A program made the translations under genes and the position numbers. Source: an uncultured Bacteroides sp. (GTDB taxonomy: Bacteria > Bacteroidota > Bacteroidia > Cytophagales > Cyclobacteriaceae). From it: a DNA stretch of 64,000 nucleotides. The stretch covers positions 1 through 64,000 of the forward strand of contig CABHOV010000089.1 in the NCBI GenBank assembly GCA_902168185.1, read 5' to 3'. How positions within the stretch are numbered: position 1 is the stretch's first letter; the number at the start of each line of letters is the position of its first letter. A model generated the notes under the pieces. That model searched no databases. It was not told the DNA's origin and saw only the letters and a list, made by a program, of their open reading frames with translations. This document shows positions 8,596 through 16,018 of this stretch, piece by piece.

Positions 8596-9771
8596 TTATT
8601 TTTTAGCTATCGACTTTTTGATTTTGCTGAATGACCAAACGCCACGTTTTAGCAATAAGTTGTTGGCGTTTAAATTCAACGAGTTGCCATCTTTATAGTA
8701 TATCCGCCAGTTGGCGTCATGCAGATCGAATTTTTTTACGAAGAGATAATATACTAATCGCGGAATGGATACGACACGCTTCTTGCCCTCTTTGGCCATG
8801 CACACAAATGTACTGCCGGGCACTTCTTTACCTTTGGCATCGATCCGGAAATCAACCGTGAGCCTTTGAATTTGCTCAGGCATCCATTTCTGTTGCTTAC
8901 CATAGGTTATTTTCTGAAGCGCTTTTCCGCGGCCATAGTTCGAAACTTTATAGAGGCCTTCATATCCGGGCGCATCTTTCCAACGCTCTCCGGGCATCGA
9001 CTCTGTTGACAGATTTAAGAATGGAGGAAGATTATCAGGATCAACATTTCGTAGACGCAGTCGTTTCTTCAAGCTTGTGTGTATCGTCTCACGCGTCACA
9101 TTGCGTTCAATCTTTCCAAGGTTCAGCTTACGCTTATGTATACCTTCTTTCCAGAAGAATCCTTTATACATATGTACTTTGCCACTCACTACTTCGGCAA
9201 TGTTGCGTCCTCCGAATCCCGTTATCTTACCGGCTTCATACATGCTCGGAAAACTCGCGATGGGGTTCCCATCCATATCAAATTGTGTAACCGGCTTACT
9301 TAAAACGGTGAGGTGACTAATCGCTCTGCCTTTTTTATAGGATGCAAGTTTGATCGTACTGATATCCGATTTCACCAGGTTGTCTACATGTGTATTGCGG
9401 CCGTCACCATCTTTATAGGAGATAAATATAGTTTTATCATCCAGGTCAAAAGGCTTTTTAAAAATGTTATATACCAGCCGCGGCACCGAGTAGTGATACG
9501 TTATTCCGTCACGGTACAGCGTAATGATTACAGTATATAGATTTTGTTGAATCGTTTTATTGAGCTTCACCTCAAGCTTGGATTTCCTGATCTTCTCCTG
9601 CGAAGTATAGGAACCTCCTTGTGGCGTATTCATCTCCGTTTCACGCGGAAGTGATTTAATGCGGCCATAGTTGGAAATCTTATAGAGTCCTTCGAAAGCC
9701 GGAATATCTTTCCATCTCTCTTTTGGCAGGTTAACAAGAGAATAATTTTGATACGGAAATAGAGCTTTCAA
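8596..9771 (-). CDS. Duplicated NUMOD4/HNH-like protein with degenerate nuclease motifs
   Basis: 391 residues built from two related halves. NUMOD4 motifs sit at 19-41 (RWKDIPAFEGLYKISNYGR) and 262-284 (RWKDAPGYEGLYKVSNYGR). Each is followed by an HNH-like module: VPRLVYNIF with ISYKDGDGRNTHVDNL (96-133), and IPRLVYYLF with IYYKDGNSLNLNANNL (336-374). A NUMOD1-like segment (158-210, SKPVTQFDMDGNPIASF) lies between. Homing HNH enzymes have a histidine in the VHRLV strand and another in the NHxDG loop. Here both are replaced (Pro and Tyr) in both halves, so nuclease activity is doubtful and a DNA-binding role is more likely. The frame opens at a TTG, and no in-frame ATG lies before the first NUMOD4. 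No host intron or intein is nearby. Confidence 0.8.
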   Translation of the reverse strand: MKALFPYQNYSLVNLPKERWKDIPAFEGLYKISNYGRIKSLPRETEMNTPQGGSYTSQEKIRKSKLEVKLNKTIQQNLYTVIITLYRDGITYHYSVPRLVYNIFKKPFDLDDKTIFISYKDGDGRNTHVDNLVKSDISTIKLASYKKGRAISHLTVLSKPVTQFDMDGNPIASFPSMYEAGKITGFGGRNIAEVVSGKVHMYKGFFWKEGIHKRKLNLGKIERNVTRETIHTSLKKRLRLRNVDPDNLPPFLNLSTESMPGERWKDAPGYEGLYKVSNYGRGKALQKITYGKQQKWMPEQIQRLTVDFRIDAKGKEVPGSTFVCMAKEGKKRVVSIPRLVYYLFVKKFDLHDANWRIYYKDGNSLNLNANNLLLKRGVWSFSKIKKSIAKK

Positions 9772-9930
9772 AATTGTAGTGTCCTCAAAGGTTAAATACC
9801 TGCAAGTTCAGTATTCTGTAGCCTTGAAGCAAAGGGATTGAGGGATAGATTTGTGCCTTCACGTAAAAACACGCACGTTCAAAGAGACAATTCATTATCG
9901 GCATTTCGAGTGTGCTGGTTTCCCTATACC

Positions 9931-10035
9931 ATGAAATTATCTTGCGAGAAATTCAGCCATATTTTGGTTTTGTGCCTAGCGATAATTTTTTGTTCAGCTT
10001 GGTTTTATAAAAAAGCTTGGGATGTCTATTATTAG
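9931..10035 (+). CDS. Possible 34-residue membrane peptide
   Basis: An ATG at 9931 opens 34 codons (MKLSCEKFSHILVLCLAIIF, then a short polar tail) with one hydrophobic segment. The surrounding 294-base gap otherwise holds nothing recognisable. There is no clear ribosome binding site or homologue in memory, so this may be chance. Confidence 0.22.
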   Translation: MKLSCEKFSHILVLCLAIIFCSAWFYKKAWDVYY

Positions 10036-10065
10036 ATTTATACATCTATGATTCTTATATATATG

Positions 10066-10818
10066 TTAAGAGCGCGTATAAGATTTTAGCTCTTTCATGA
10101 CATCGCTGTTGGTGTGTAATGCGAAATTCCTGATTGTTTGAACCTCTTCTAGGTTATTGAAACTTTTTTTTGGAACTACTATCATGGACGTTTTATCATT
10201 ATAAAGTAGAAACCAATTATTCAGTTCCTTTATTTTATATAGTGAATTCCACCGTATAGACGATGTGAAGGTCTCGCCGGTTATGAGTATCTGATTGGAT
10301 GTAAAGTCATACGTGAGAGGCTCTTTTATCATTTTATTGTCGCTAAAGGTCTTTGTTGATTGGAAAATAGTTGTGACAGGAATTATGATTAAAAAAATTA
10401 AGGCAGTCACACTAATCACATTGTAGTTCGAGTTGATCACTGATGCCATTAAGATGTTCAGGCAGATAATGTTGACATATAAAACGATTGGATTGCGATA
10501 TGTTAGTTTCAGCATTAAGCTTCGATATTCTTTTTGGTTGATTTGAAAGTGGAGCGATATATTCTTCTCATTATAAGGTAGTATAAGCTGTTGAAATGTT
10601 TCGGACTTTCCGGCTTTCCACAGCCTTATTCCATAGTTTAGTGGAAAACAGAAAAGCGCAATTGTAAAAAGTACACTGTAGAGATTTTGAGCAAGAGCGG
10701 GATTCCCATAATCTGTGAGGTTATATAGTAATGTAAAGAAAAATAGTATTTGCAATGTTGTCATGATAACGATTATTAACATGCCTATTGCCTTTTTTTG
10801 ATTGCCTGTAAGTTTCAT
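10066..10818 (-). CDS. YcxB-like membrane protein
   Basis: 250 residues from the ATG at 10818; a longer frame begins at a TTG eight codons upstream. Two pairs of transmembrane helices (about 12-65 and 110-150) flank a cytoplasmic segment. The C-terminal portion SIRWNSLYKIKELNNWFLLY followed by SMIVVPKKSF is the pattern of YcxB-like domains, a PH-like fold of unknown function. The gene and its divergent neighbour are clearly AT-richer than the flanking genes, suggesting an accessory islet. Confidence 0.65.
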   Translation of the reverse strand: MKLTGNQKKAIGMLIIVIMTTLQILFFFTLLYNLTDYGNPALAQNLYSVLFTIALFCFPLNYGIRLWKAGKSETFQQLILPYNEKNISLHFQINQKEYRSLMLKLTYRNPIVLYVNIICLNILMASVINSNYNVISVTALIFLIIIPVTTIFQSTKTFSDNKMIKEPLTYDFTSNQILITGETFTSSIRWNSLYKIKELNNWFLLYNDKTSMIVVPKKSFNNLEEVQTIRNFALHTNSDVMKELKSYTRS

Positions 10819-10912
10819 CTTTTGTCTAACTTTCGCGGCCAATTTATCACTTATTATTAACCACTTCGTGTCAGGGATAATATTTTTATTATAGTAAAAT
10901 GATTTCTTCTAT

Positions 10913-11476
10913 ATGCGGTATTACTTGTCCTTCTTATTACTTCTTTGTGTAGCTTGTGAGATACCTATAGCAAGTAATTCTAATAATAATTCACTTGAAA
11001 TAGACACCGTGACAACTCATCCCTGGATTCAAAATGCTGTAAAGCATTTTTACCCATTACTTGACACTCCGATTATAATTGATGAAAATAGATTTTTTTT
11101 TATTCAGAATCAGAAATGGGATACTTCATTTGCCATTATTATGAAACGAGAGTCAACAAAGGTATATGGAGCATATCACGAGGTCCTTCCTCAGAACGAT
11201 TTGTCGTACATAAATGGAAAGCAATTGCTTTTTGAACAGGTTATAAGATTTGAAAGCGATACTGTAACGTGGAACTCAATTGTTACGACTTCTGATTCCT
11301 TACTTAAACTATCCTTTAATTGGGATTATGCTCCATTCTGTGGCGAGGCATCTTATACAATGGCTTACAACCACAAGGCAGCCTTTAGTGATTCAAAGAC
11401 CTCAAGACTTTTTTATATATATGCGGATTTTTTGAAACGAGAAGTTGTGAACCCAATGAAAAAACTGAAGGATTAA
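10913..11476 (+). CDS. Predicted lipoprotein of unknown function
   Basis: 187 residues beginning MRYYLSFLLLLCVACEIPIA, with a plausible lipobox (V-A-C at 15). The mature part is hydrophilic, with WIQNAVKHFYPLLDTP and a mid-region of alternating strands, and no family I recognise. It is divergent from the YcxB-like gene across only 94 bases and convergent with the sigma-factor gene, so it is transcribed alone. Base composition is AT-rich like its divergent neighbour, and the pair probably arrived or evolved together. Confidence 0.6.
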   Translation: MRYYLSFLLLLCVACEIPIASNSNNNSLEIDTVTTHPWIQNAVKHFYPLLDTPIIIDENRFFFIQNQKWDTSFAIIMKRESTKVYGAYHEVLPQNDLSYINGKQLLFEQVIRFESDTVTWNSIVTTSDSLLKLSFNWDYAPFCGEASYTMAYNHKAAFSDSKTSRLFYIYADFLKREVVNPMKKLKD

Positions 11477-11498
11477 CACCACATGAATTCATTACTTG

Positions 11499-12734
11499 TT
11501 AATGAAGATTATTTATCTTCTCTTCTATCCCCTGTTTTTCGGTAAATGTTTTGGCCAATGAATACGCCTTTTGTAAGTGCAGCCTAGCTTTTTCGATGTC
11601 TATATTTTTATAGAGCTCACCCAGCAGTATAAAATAGAAGTGATTGGTTTCAAGTTTCAGCTGCTCTGCTTCAGTCAAAGCAGCTTGCGCACCTTTGGCC
11701 TTGTATAATGCAAAAGTTCTGTTAAGCGCAACACTGGGTGAATAATTAACGAGCAAGAGCTGATCATAAAGTTGAAGTATATCTTCCCATTTTTCACGCG
11801 TATCTTCCTTCATGCAGTGCCAGTATGCAATACGCGCTTCTAAATGATAGGCGCTTACTTCATCGCCCTGCGCAGAGAGGTTAAGGAAATGCACGCCTTG
11901 GTTGATCAACGCTATATCCCACAATGTTTCGTCTTGTTGCTCATATAGCACCAGAGAGTTTTCATCGGTTTGCCGCGCACTGAAGCGTGAAGCATGAAAG
12001 CACATAAGCGCCAGAAGTGCATTTGTTTTTGGAAGGTTGGTTAATGTATACTCGGTAAGCATGATGCCGAGACGCATCGCTTCCAGGCATAAATCTTTTC
12101 GAAGAATCTGGTCTTGTGTTTTGGAATAATATCCTTCGGTGAAAAGTAAATATATAATGTGCAGTACAGTATCGAGGCGGTTCGGTATTTCACCTTCCGG
12201 TGGTAACTCCATCGTCACTTTTTCTTCGCGCAATTTCTCTTTCGCCCTGAATAATCTTTTGTTGATGGTTTCTTTGTTTGACAGGAATGACTCTGCAATT
12301 TCATCGATCCCAAAACCGCAGAGAATGCGTAGCGCCAACCCAATCTGTGCTTCGCTGGCAATAGCGGGCGTACAGATAGCGAACAACATTTGAAGCTGAC
12401 TATCGCGAATGTTTTCTTGGGAGAAATTTAATTCTTCTGGTTCCTCTTTGCCTTCCTGTGTGATCGATAGCTCCGGGACAATCTTCTTCTCAAAAATTTT
12501 ATTCCTTCTGAAATGATAAAGTGTTTTTTGTTTGGCTACTGCGTATAACCATGCCGTTGGATTTTCAGGCATACCCTTCAGTCCCCAGGTTTCAGCTGCC
12601 GACATGAATGTTTCACTTACCAGGTCTTCTGCAAGTTCGATGTGCTGCAACCCAAACTGTTTACTGATAACAGCAACCATTTTGGAAAACTCCTGCTGGA
12701 ATAAATGCTTTAAAGATTCGTATTCGCTGTCCAT
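11499..12734 (-). CDS. ECF sigma factor of the DGPF-associated type with C-terminal helical extension
   Basis: 411 residues from the ATG at 12734. The longer GTG start at 12755 lies inside a perfect hairpin and is rejected. Sigma region 2 covers about 15-80 (AEDLVSETFMSAAETW; AWLYAVAKQKTLYHFRR) and region 4 about 115-170 (LRILCGFGIDEIAESFL). After that comes the conserved LLFTEGYYSK block and a TPR-like helical tail (VNYSPSVALNRTFALYKAKG). This is the large ECF42-like group, normally encoded next to a YCII/DGPF protein, as here (the partner ends 69 bases upstream). No anti-sigma factor is adjacent, and in this group the C-terminal extension is thought to control activity. Confidence 0.88.
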   Translation of the reverse strand: MDSEYESLKHLFQQEFSKMVAVISKQFGLQHIELAEDLVSETFMSAAETWGLKGMPENPTAWLYAVAKQKTLYHFRRNKIFEKKIVPELSITQEGKEEPEELNFSQENIRDSQLQMLFAICTPAIASEAQIGLALRILCGFGIDEIAESFLSNKETINKRLFRAKEKLREEKVTMELPPEGEIPNRLDTVLHIIYLLFTEGYYSKTQDQILRKDLCLEAMRLGIMLTEYTLTNLPKTNALLALMCFHASRFSARQTDENSLVLYEQQDETLWDIALINQGVHFLNLSAQGDEVSAYHLEARIAYWHCMKEDTREKWEDILQLYDQLLLVNYSPSVALNRTFALYKAKGAQAALTEAEQLKLETNHFYFILLGELYKNIDIEKARLHLQKAYSLAKTFTEKQGIEEKINNLH

Positions 12735-12747
12735 ATACGCTATAATA

Positions 12748-12776
12748 AAACCCACTCTTCGTAAAAGAGTGGGTTT
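12748..12776 (-). terminator. Perfect 12-bp hairpin between the DGPF and sigma-factor genes
   Basis: AAACCCACTCTT (12748-12759) is exactly complementary to 12765-12776 with a 5-base loop. Read on the minus strand it is followed by TTTTATTATA. It can end most transcripts of the DGPF gene or attenuate entry into the sigma gene, whose ATG follows 14 bases later. Confidence 0.65.
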
Positions 12777-12803
12777 CTATTTATACTAAAGATGACGGGT
12801 TTG

Positions 12804-13142
12804 TTATGCAAATATAGGGCGGATCTCAACGCTGCCATTTGCATCTATAGCAGGGCAGCCGTGCGCCAATGTTGTTGCTTCTTCCAGGTTCTCTGCCTTT
12901 ACGATGATAAAACTACCGAGCCGCTCTCTGATCTCAACAAATGGACCATCGGTAACAACGCCACCTGCTTTCAGTACTTTTCCTTCTGTTCCCAGACGCA
13001 CAGGATCGCCGACTAATTTTCCCTGTGCCGCTATACCACCAACCCAGTTCTTCCATTTTTCAATGAGAGCTTGCATTTCCTTGGGTGATATGTTGCTATA
13101 GTCATAGCTTGGCTGACGAAATATTAACGCAAATTCTTTCAT
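12804..13142 (-). CDS. YCII-related (DGPF) protein
   Basis: 112 residues with the ferredoxin-like YCII fold and the name-giving D-G-P-F motif at 65-68 (VVTDGPFVE). LVGDPVRLG and FIIVKAENLEEATTLAHGCP are further family blocks. DGPF proteins are small and of unresolved activity; their genes are strongly linked with ECF42-type sigma factors, as here. The gene is upstream of the sigma gene in the same orientation with the hairpin between them, so the two are probably one unit with reduced read-through. A cytoplasmic location is expected. Confidence 0.88.
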   Translation of the reverse strand: MKEFALIFRQPSYDYSNISPKEMQALIEKWKNWVGGIAAQGKLVGDPVRLGTEGKVLKAGGVVTDGPFVEIRERLGSFIIVKAENLEEATTLAHGCPAIDANGSVEIRPIFA

Positions 13143-13218
13143 TCTGCTGTTTAATTTTGTTGTGAATGTATAAAATATATACCTGATTTTTATAGGCTTG
13201 GGCGATGTTCTTCAAATA

Positions 13219-13253
13219 TAGAAAGGCCTTAACGTGTAGTTAAAGCCTTTCTA
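13219..13253 (-). terminator. Hairpin terminator after the AhpD-like gene
   Basis: A 15-base arm at 13219-13233 pairs with 13239-13253 with one mismatch. It lies immediately beyond the stop codon of the minus-strand gene at 13260 and is followed on that strand by a short T-rich stretch. Confidence 0.65.
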
Positions 13254-13259
13254 TTTTGT

Positions 13260-13721
13260 CTATGCGTATTGCCCTACTTTATATGTTCCACCAGGAACAC
13301 GGAAGGCTATATTAATACGATTATAGGTGTTGATAGCGGTGGCGGCCATCGTGAGATCAATCAACTCCAATTCAGAAAAGTGTCGTACGGCTTCTTCATA
13401 TACTTCGTTTGGTACATGGCCCTCTGTAATCTTGGTGATGGCCTCTGCCCAGGCGAGTGCTGCACGCTCGCGATCGGTAAAGACGATGGCTTCTCGCCAT
13501 GCTGCTACCATATATAGACGCTGCTCCGTTTCACCGCCTGCGCGTAAATCTTTGGAGTGCATGTCGAGACAAAAGGCACAGCCATTGATCTGTGATACTC
13601 TGAAATATAGCAAGTGCAACAGGGGTTGTTCAATCGATGATTTCGAAAGATATGCGCCTACACTGTACAATGCTTTCAACGCTGCCTGACCTTTTTGGTG
13701 GGGATTAAATCTTTGTTCCAT
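13260..13721 (-). CDS. AhpD-like carboxymuconolactone decarboxylase-family protein
   Basis: 153 residues. The redox/catalytic motif is GCAFCLDMHSKDLR with Cys48, Cys51 and His55, which is the alkylhydroperoxidase AhpD core. The flanking helices (RLYMVAAWREAIVFTDRERAALAWAEAIT) match the CMD/AhpD family. Such proteins reduce peroxides using a dithiol relay. In this neighbourhood of ECF sigma factor, DGPF protein and HxlR regulator it is likely part of small stress-response units, though no operon link is visible. The ATG at 13721 gives the family's usual length. Confidence 0.9.
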   Translation of the reverse strand: MEQRFNPHQKGQAALKALYSVGAYLSKSSIEQPLLHLLYFRVSQINGCAFCLDMHSKDLRAGGETEQRLYMVAAWREAIVFTDRERAALAWAEAITKITEGHVPNEVYEEAVRHFSELELIDLTMAATAINTYNRINIAFRVPGGTYKVGQYA

Positions 13722-13959
13722 GTTTTTGTTTTTTAAATTGTTAGTGATGTTTTTGATTTACACCCCTACAATGATTGACATTTCAGGAATTGGACATCTT
13801 CACGAAAAATATTTTAAAAATTTTCTGGTGGCAATGGAGATGCCTCAGAAACAGTGTGTTAGATCTGCGAGAGCATCTGCATAAATAGTTTTCTGTACAG
13901 ATAAATTTGTGAGACCCTGAGATTGAAAGGCGTTTTTACCCGTATCTGCAACGATAGGG

Positions 13960-14847
13960 CTATGCACGGAAAATTTTGATGAGTGAAGCCAGCTCTTCGT
14001 TTTCGTAGCCGGCTTCTTTGGCGCGTTTGAGAAAACTTGCTGCCAGCTCGGCCAGTTCTGTATTGATTTTGTATTCCCGCGATGAACGTAGAATTCTTGC
14101 TGTCGCTTCAACACTGATGGACAAAGGACTTTGTGTGACGTTGAAAGTACCTGATTGAATTACACTCGCTTCGTATTGGATGAATTCGGCAAAGCCGGGT
14201 GTAATTTCCCGAATGACTTCGCCTAAGAGGTTAGCGCTGAACCCTTCAACTTCGGAGATTCTCACGGCATGAAAAAATCCCAACAGTGATCCGTATAAAT
14301 AAGAAAGCGATGCGAGATCCATAGCTGATGCTGCACTGATTTTCTCTCCGAGATACTTTATATTTCCTCCAAACACATCGAGTATAGTTTTGCTTGCTGA
14401 AAATGTTTTTTGCTGACCAGAGATAAAGATAGTCGTGTCAGGTTTTGCCATTTGCTCAGGCGCAACTTGTATAGCGCCATCTATATAGTATGCTCCATGT
14501 TGCTGAGCCCATGCCTCGGATTCTATTGCATCGGTTGGACTACCCGTTGTTAACTGGATGATGGTTTTCCCTGCAAGGGATGCTGTCACGTCTTCTGTGT
14601 ATAGTATATCCCGTGTTGCAGCATAGTCAAATAGACAGATCACGATTGTGTCGCTTGCCTGGATGGCAGCAGCGATGTTCTCAGCCCATTTAGCGCCGTC
14701 CTTTATAAGTATTTCTCCTTTTGACTTCGTCCGGTTCCAGATCGTAACAGTATAGCCACTCTTTAACAAGAGACTGGCAAGCGTGGTACCCATTTGTCCT
14801 AAACCAATAACGGTTACATCAGTGTTGATTGCTTCAATTGACTTCAT
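13960..14847 (-). CDS. NAD(P)-dependent beta-hydroxyacid dehydrogenase/imine reductase-like enzyme
   Basis: 295 residues with an N-terminal Rossmann fold: VTVIGLGQMG carries the G-x-G-x-x-G at 15-20, and WNRTKSKGE the likely NADPH-contact NRT. The C-terminal helical domain (DLASLSYLYGSLLGFFHAVR) resembles the reductive aminase/imine reductase branch rather than classic hydroxyisobutyrate dehydrogenase, since the usual catalytic lysine motif is absent (ASAMDLASLS). Substrate unknown. It is divergent from the HxlR regulator with 128 bases between starts, a common regulator-target arrangement. Confidence 0.85.
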   Translation of the reverse strand: MKSIEAINTDVTVIGLGQMGTTLASLLLKSGYTVTIWNRTKSKGEILIKDGAKWAENIAAAIQASDTIVICLFDYAATRDILYTEDVTASLAGKTIIQLTTGSPTDAIESEAWAQQHGAYYIDGAIQVAPEQMAKPDTTIFISGQQKTFSASKTILDVFGGNIKYLGEKISAASAMDLASLSYLYGSLLGFFHAVRISEVEGFSANLLGEVIREITPGFAEFIQYEASVIQSGTFNVTQSPLSISVEATARILRSSREYKINTELAELAASFLKRAKEAGYENEELASLIKIFRA

Positions 14848-14975
14848 AATGTTTTTTGATTCAAAAGTGCGAATGAATTATACTCAGCTCAACGGGAGAA
14901 AATTTATTCATAGGGAAGAATTATTCCCTACAGCGTTGCCAGGCGCTATATTTTAATTTTGCGTAATTTCATACT

Positions 14976-15353
14976 ATGTATACGAAAAAGAAGCCTGAAG
15001 ATCTTGACTGTGGTATTGAAGTGGCTATGAAAATATTTGGCGGCAAGTGGAAGCCGTGTATTATCGATAGCATTAACAAAGGGAAGAAGCGTCCGAGTGA
15101 AATACACCGCGCTATACCATCTGCTACACCACGTGTTATAAATATACAGTTACGTGAGTTGGAGAATTATAAAATTGTCAGTAAAACTATCTACCCGGGA
15201 TTGCCTCCGAAGGTGGAGTATAATCTTACAGCAATGGGCAGAAGTATATTACCGATCATTGCCGCGCTGGATGAATGGGGACAACGGAATAGCAAAGAGA
15301 TAAAGAAACTAAGCGAGGTAATGAAGGTAGTGGGCGCTATTAATATGAAGTAA
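14976..15353 (+). CDS. HxlR-family transcriptional regulator
   Basis: 125 residues forming a single winged helix. The HxlR signatures are an N-terminal Cys (DLDCGIEVAMKIFGGKWKP), the recognition region RPSEIHRAIPSATPRVINIQLREL, and YNLTAMGRSILPII. The family senses electrophiles or redox state through the N-terminal cysteine, present here at about residue 12. It probably controls the divergent oxidoreductase and itself from the shared 128-base gap. Confidence 0.92.
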   Translation: MYTKKKPEDLDCGIEVAMKIFGGKWKPCIIDSINKGKKRPSEIHRAIPSATPRVINIQLRELENYKIVSKTIYPGLPPKVEYNLTAMGRSILPIIAALDEWGQRNSKEIKKLSEVMKVVGAINMK

Positions 15354-15457
15354 ACAAGTATCCACTTTAAGCATTCTGTCACAACCCTTATATCGGAAGT
15401 TTTGTGACTTACTGGCCTTCTTGCAATTATATAGCACAGAAGATTGCCTGGAAGGTT

Positions 15458-16018
15458 ATGAAGTTTAATTTGTTGTTTTTACTGGTTATTATTATTCCTG
15501 CTACGAGCAGCCATGCATGTCAATGCCCTTCCAGAGGTATTGTTTATGAAGCTGACCGCGCTTTTGATATTGTTGTCGCGCGCGTTATTACAGAAAAAGA
15601 AGATACTATTACCTGTGGAGAGTTTTATCTTGATCACTCGTTTATGATACAGATTGAGTTTTCTTACAAGGGGCATCTTAAAGGCACACAGAAAATCTTT
15701 GCAGGACAAGGTGGTGGCCCTTGTGGAGCTATATTATGGACAGGCGTTGACTATCTGTTGGTAGTACAAAAAGATGACGACCATCTATATGCCACAATGT
15801 GCAATGATCACGCATACTTGTATTCCGCAGACTATCACGTAAAATTCCTGAACCAATACTATAATAAAGACTATCACATCACAGGTCGCCAGTATTTTAT
15901 AGCCATCATGTTACTGTGTTTAGTAGTAGCATCCGGTGCTTGTATTGTTGTTTTTAACTATTACAAACGGAGGAGGATCTCAGTATATGGTAACGTTACT
16001 CGTCACCCAGCGTTTTAA
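15458..16018 (+). CDS. Secreted netrin/TIMP-like protein with C-terminal membrane helix
   Basis: 186 residues from the ATG at 15458, which begins a proper signal peptide (MKFNLLFLLVIIIPATSSHA). The mature N-terminus is C-Q-C-P, as in TIMP-like/netrin-module proteins whose first cysteine must be N-terminal. More cysteines follow at TCGEFY, GPCGAI and TMCNDH. FIAIMLLCLVVASGACIVV is a C-terminal membrane anchor ahead of KRRR. The longer frame from 15404 would bury the signal peptide. Its last 23 bases overlap the end of the convergent permease gene. Role unknown; metalloprotease inhibition is only an analogy. Confidence 0.7.
   Translation: MKFNLLFLLVIIIPATSSHACQCPSRGIVYEADRAFDIVVARVITEKEDTITCGEFYLDHSFMIQIEFSYKGHLKGTQKIFAGQGGGPCGAILWTGVDYLLVVQKDDDHLYATMCNDHAYLYSADYHVKFLNQYYNKDYHITGRQYFIAIMLLCLVVASGACIVVFNYYKRRRISVYGNVTRHPAF

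Noticed and set aside
12735-12755. GTG start for the sigma factor seven codons upstream
   Set aside because: The GTG lies within the right half of a perfect hairpin, and the ATG at 12734 begins the family sequence.
13845-14114. 89-codon minus-strand frame
   Set aside because: It overlaps the end of the imine-reductase-like gene in another frame, and its composition fits an out-of-frame reading.
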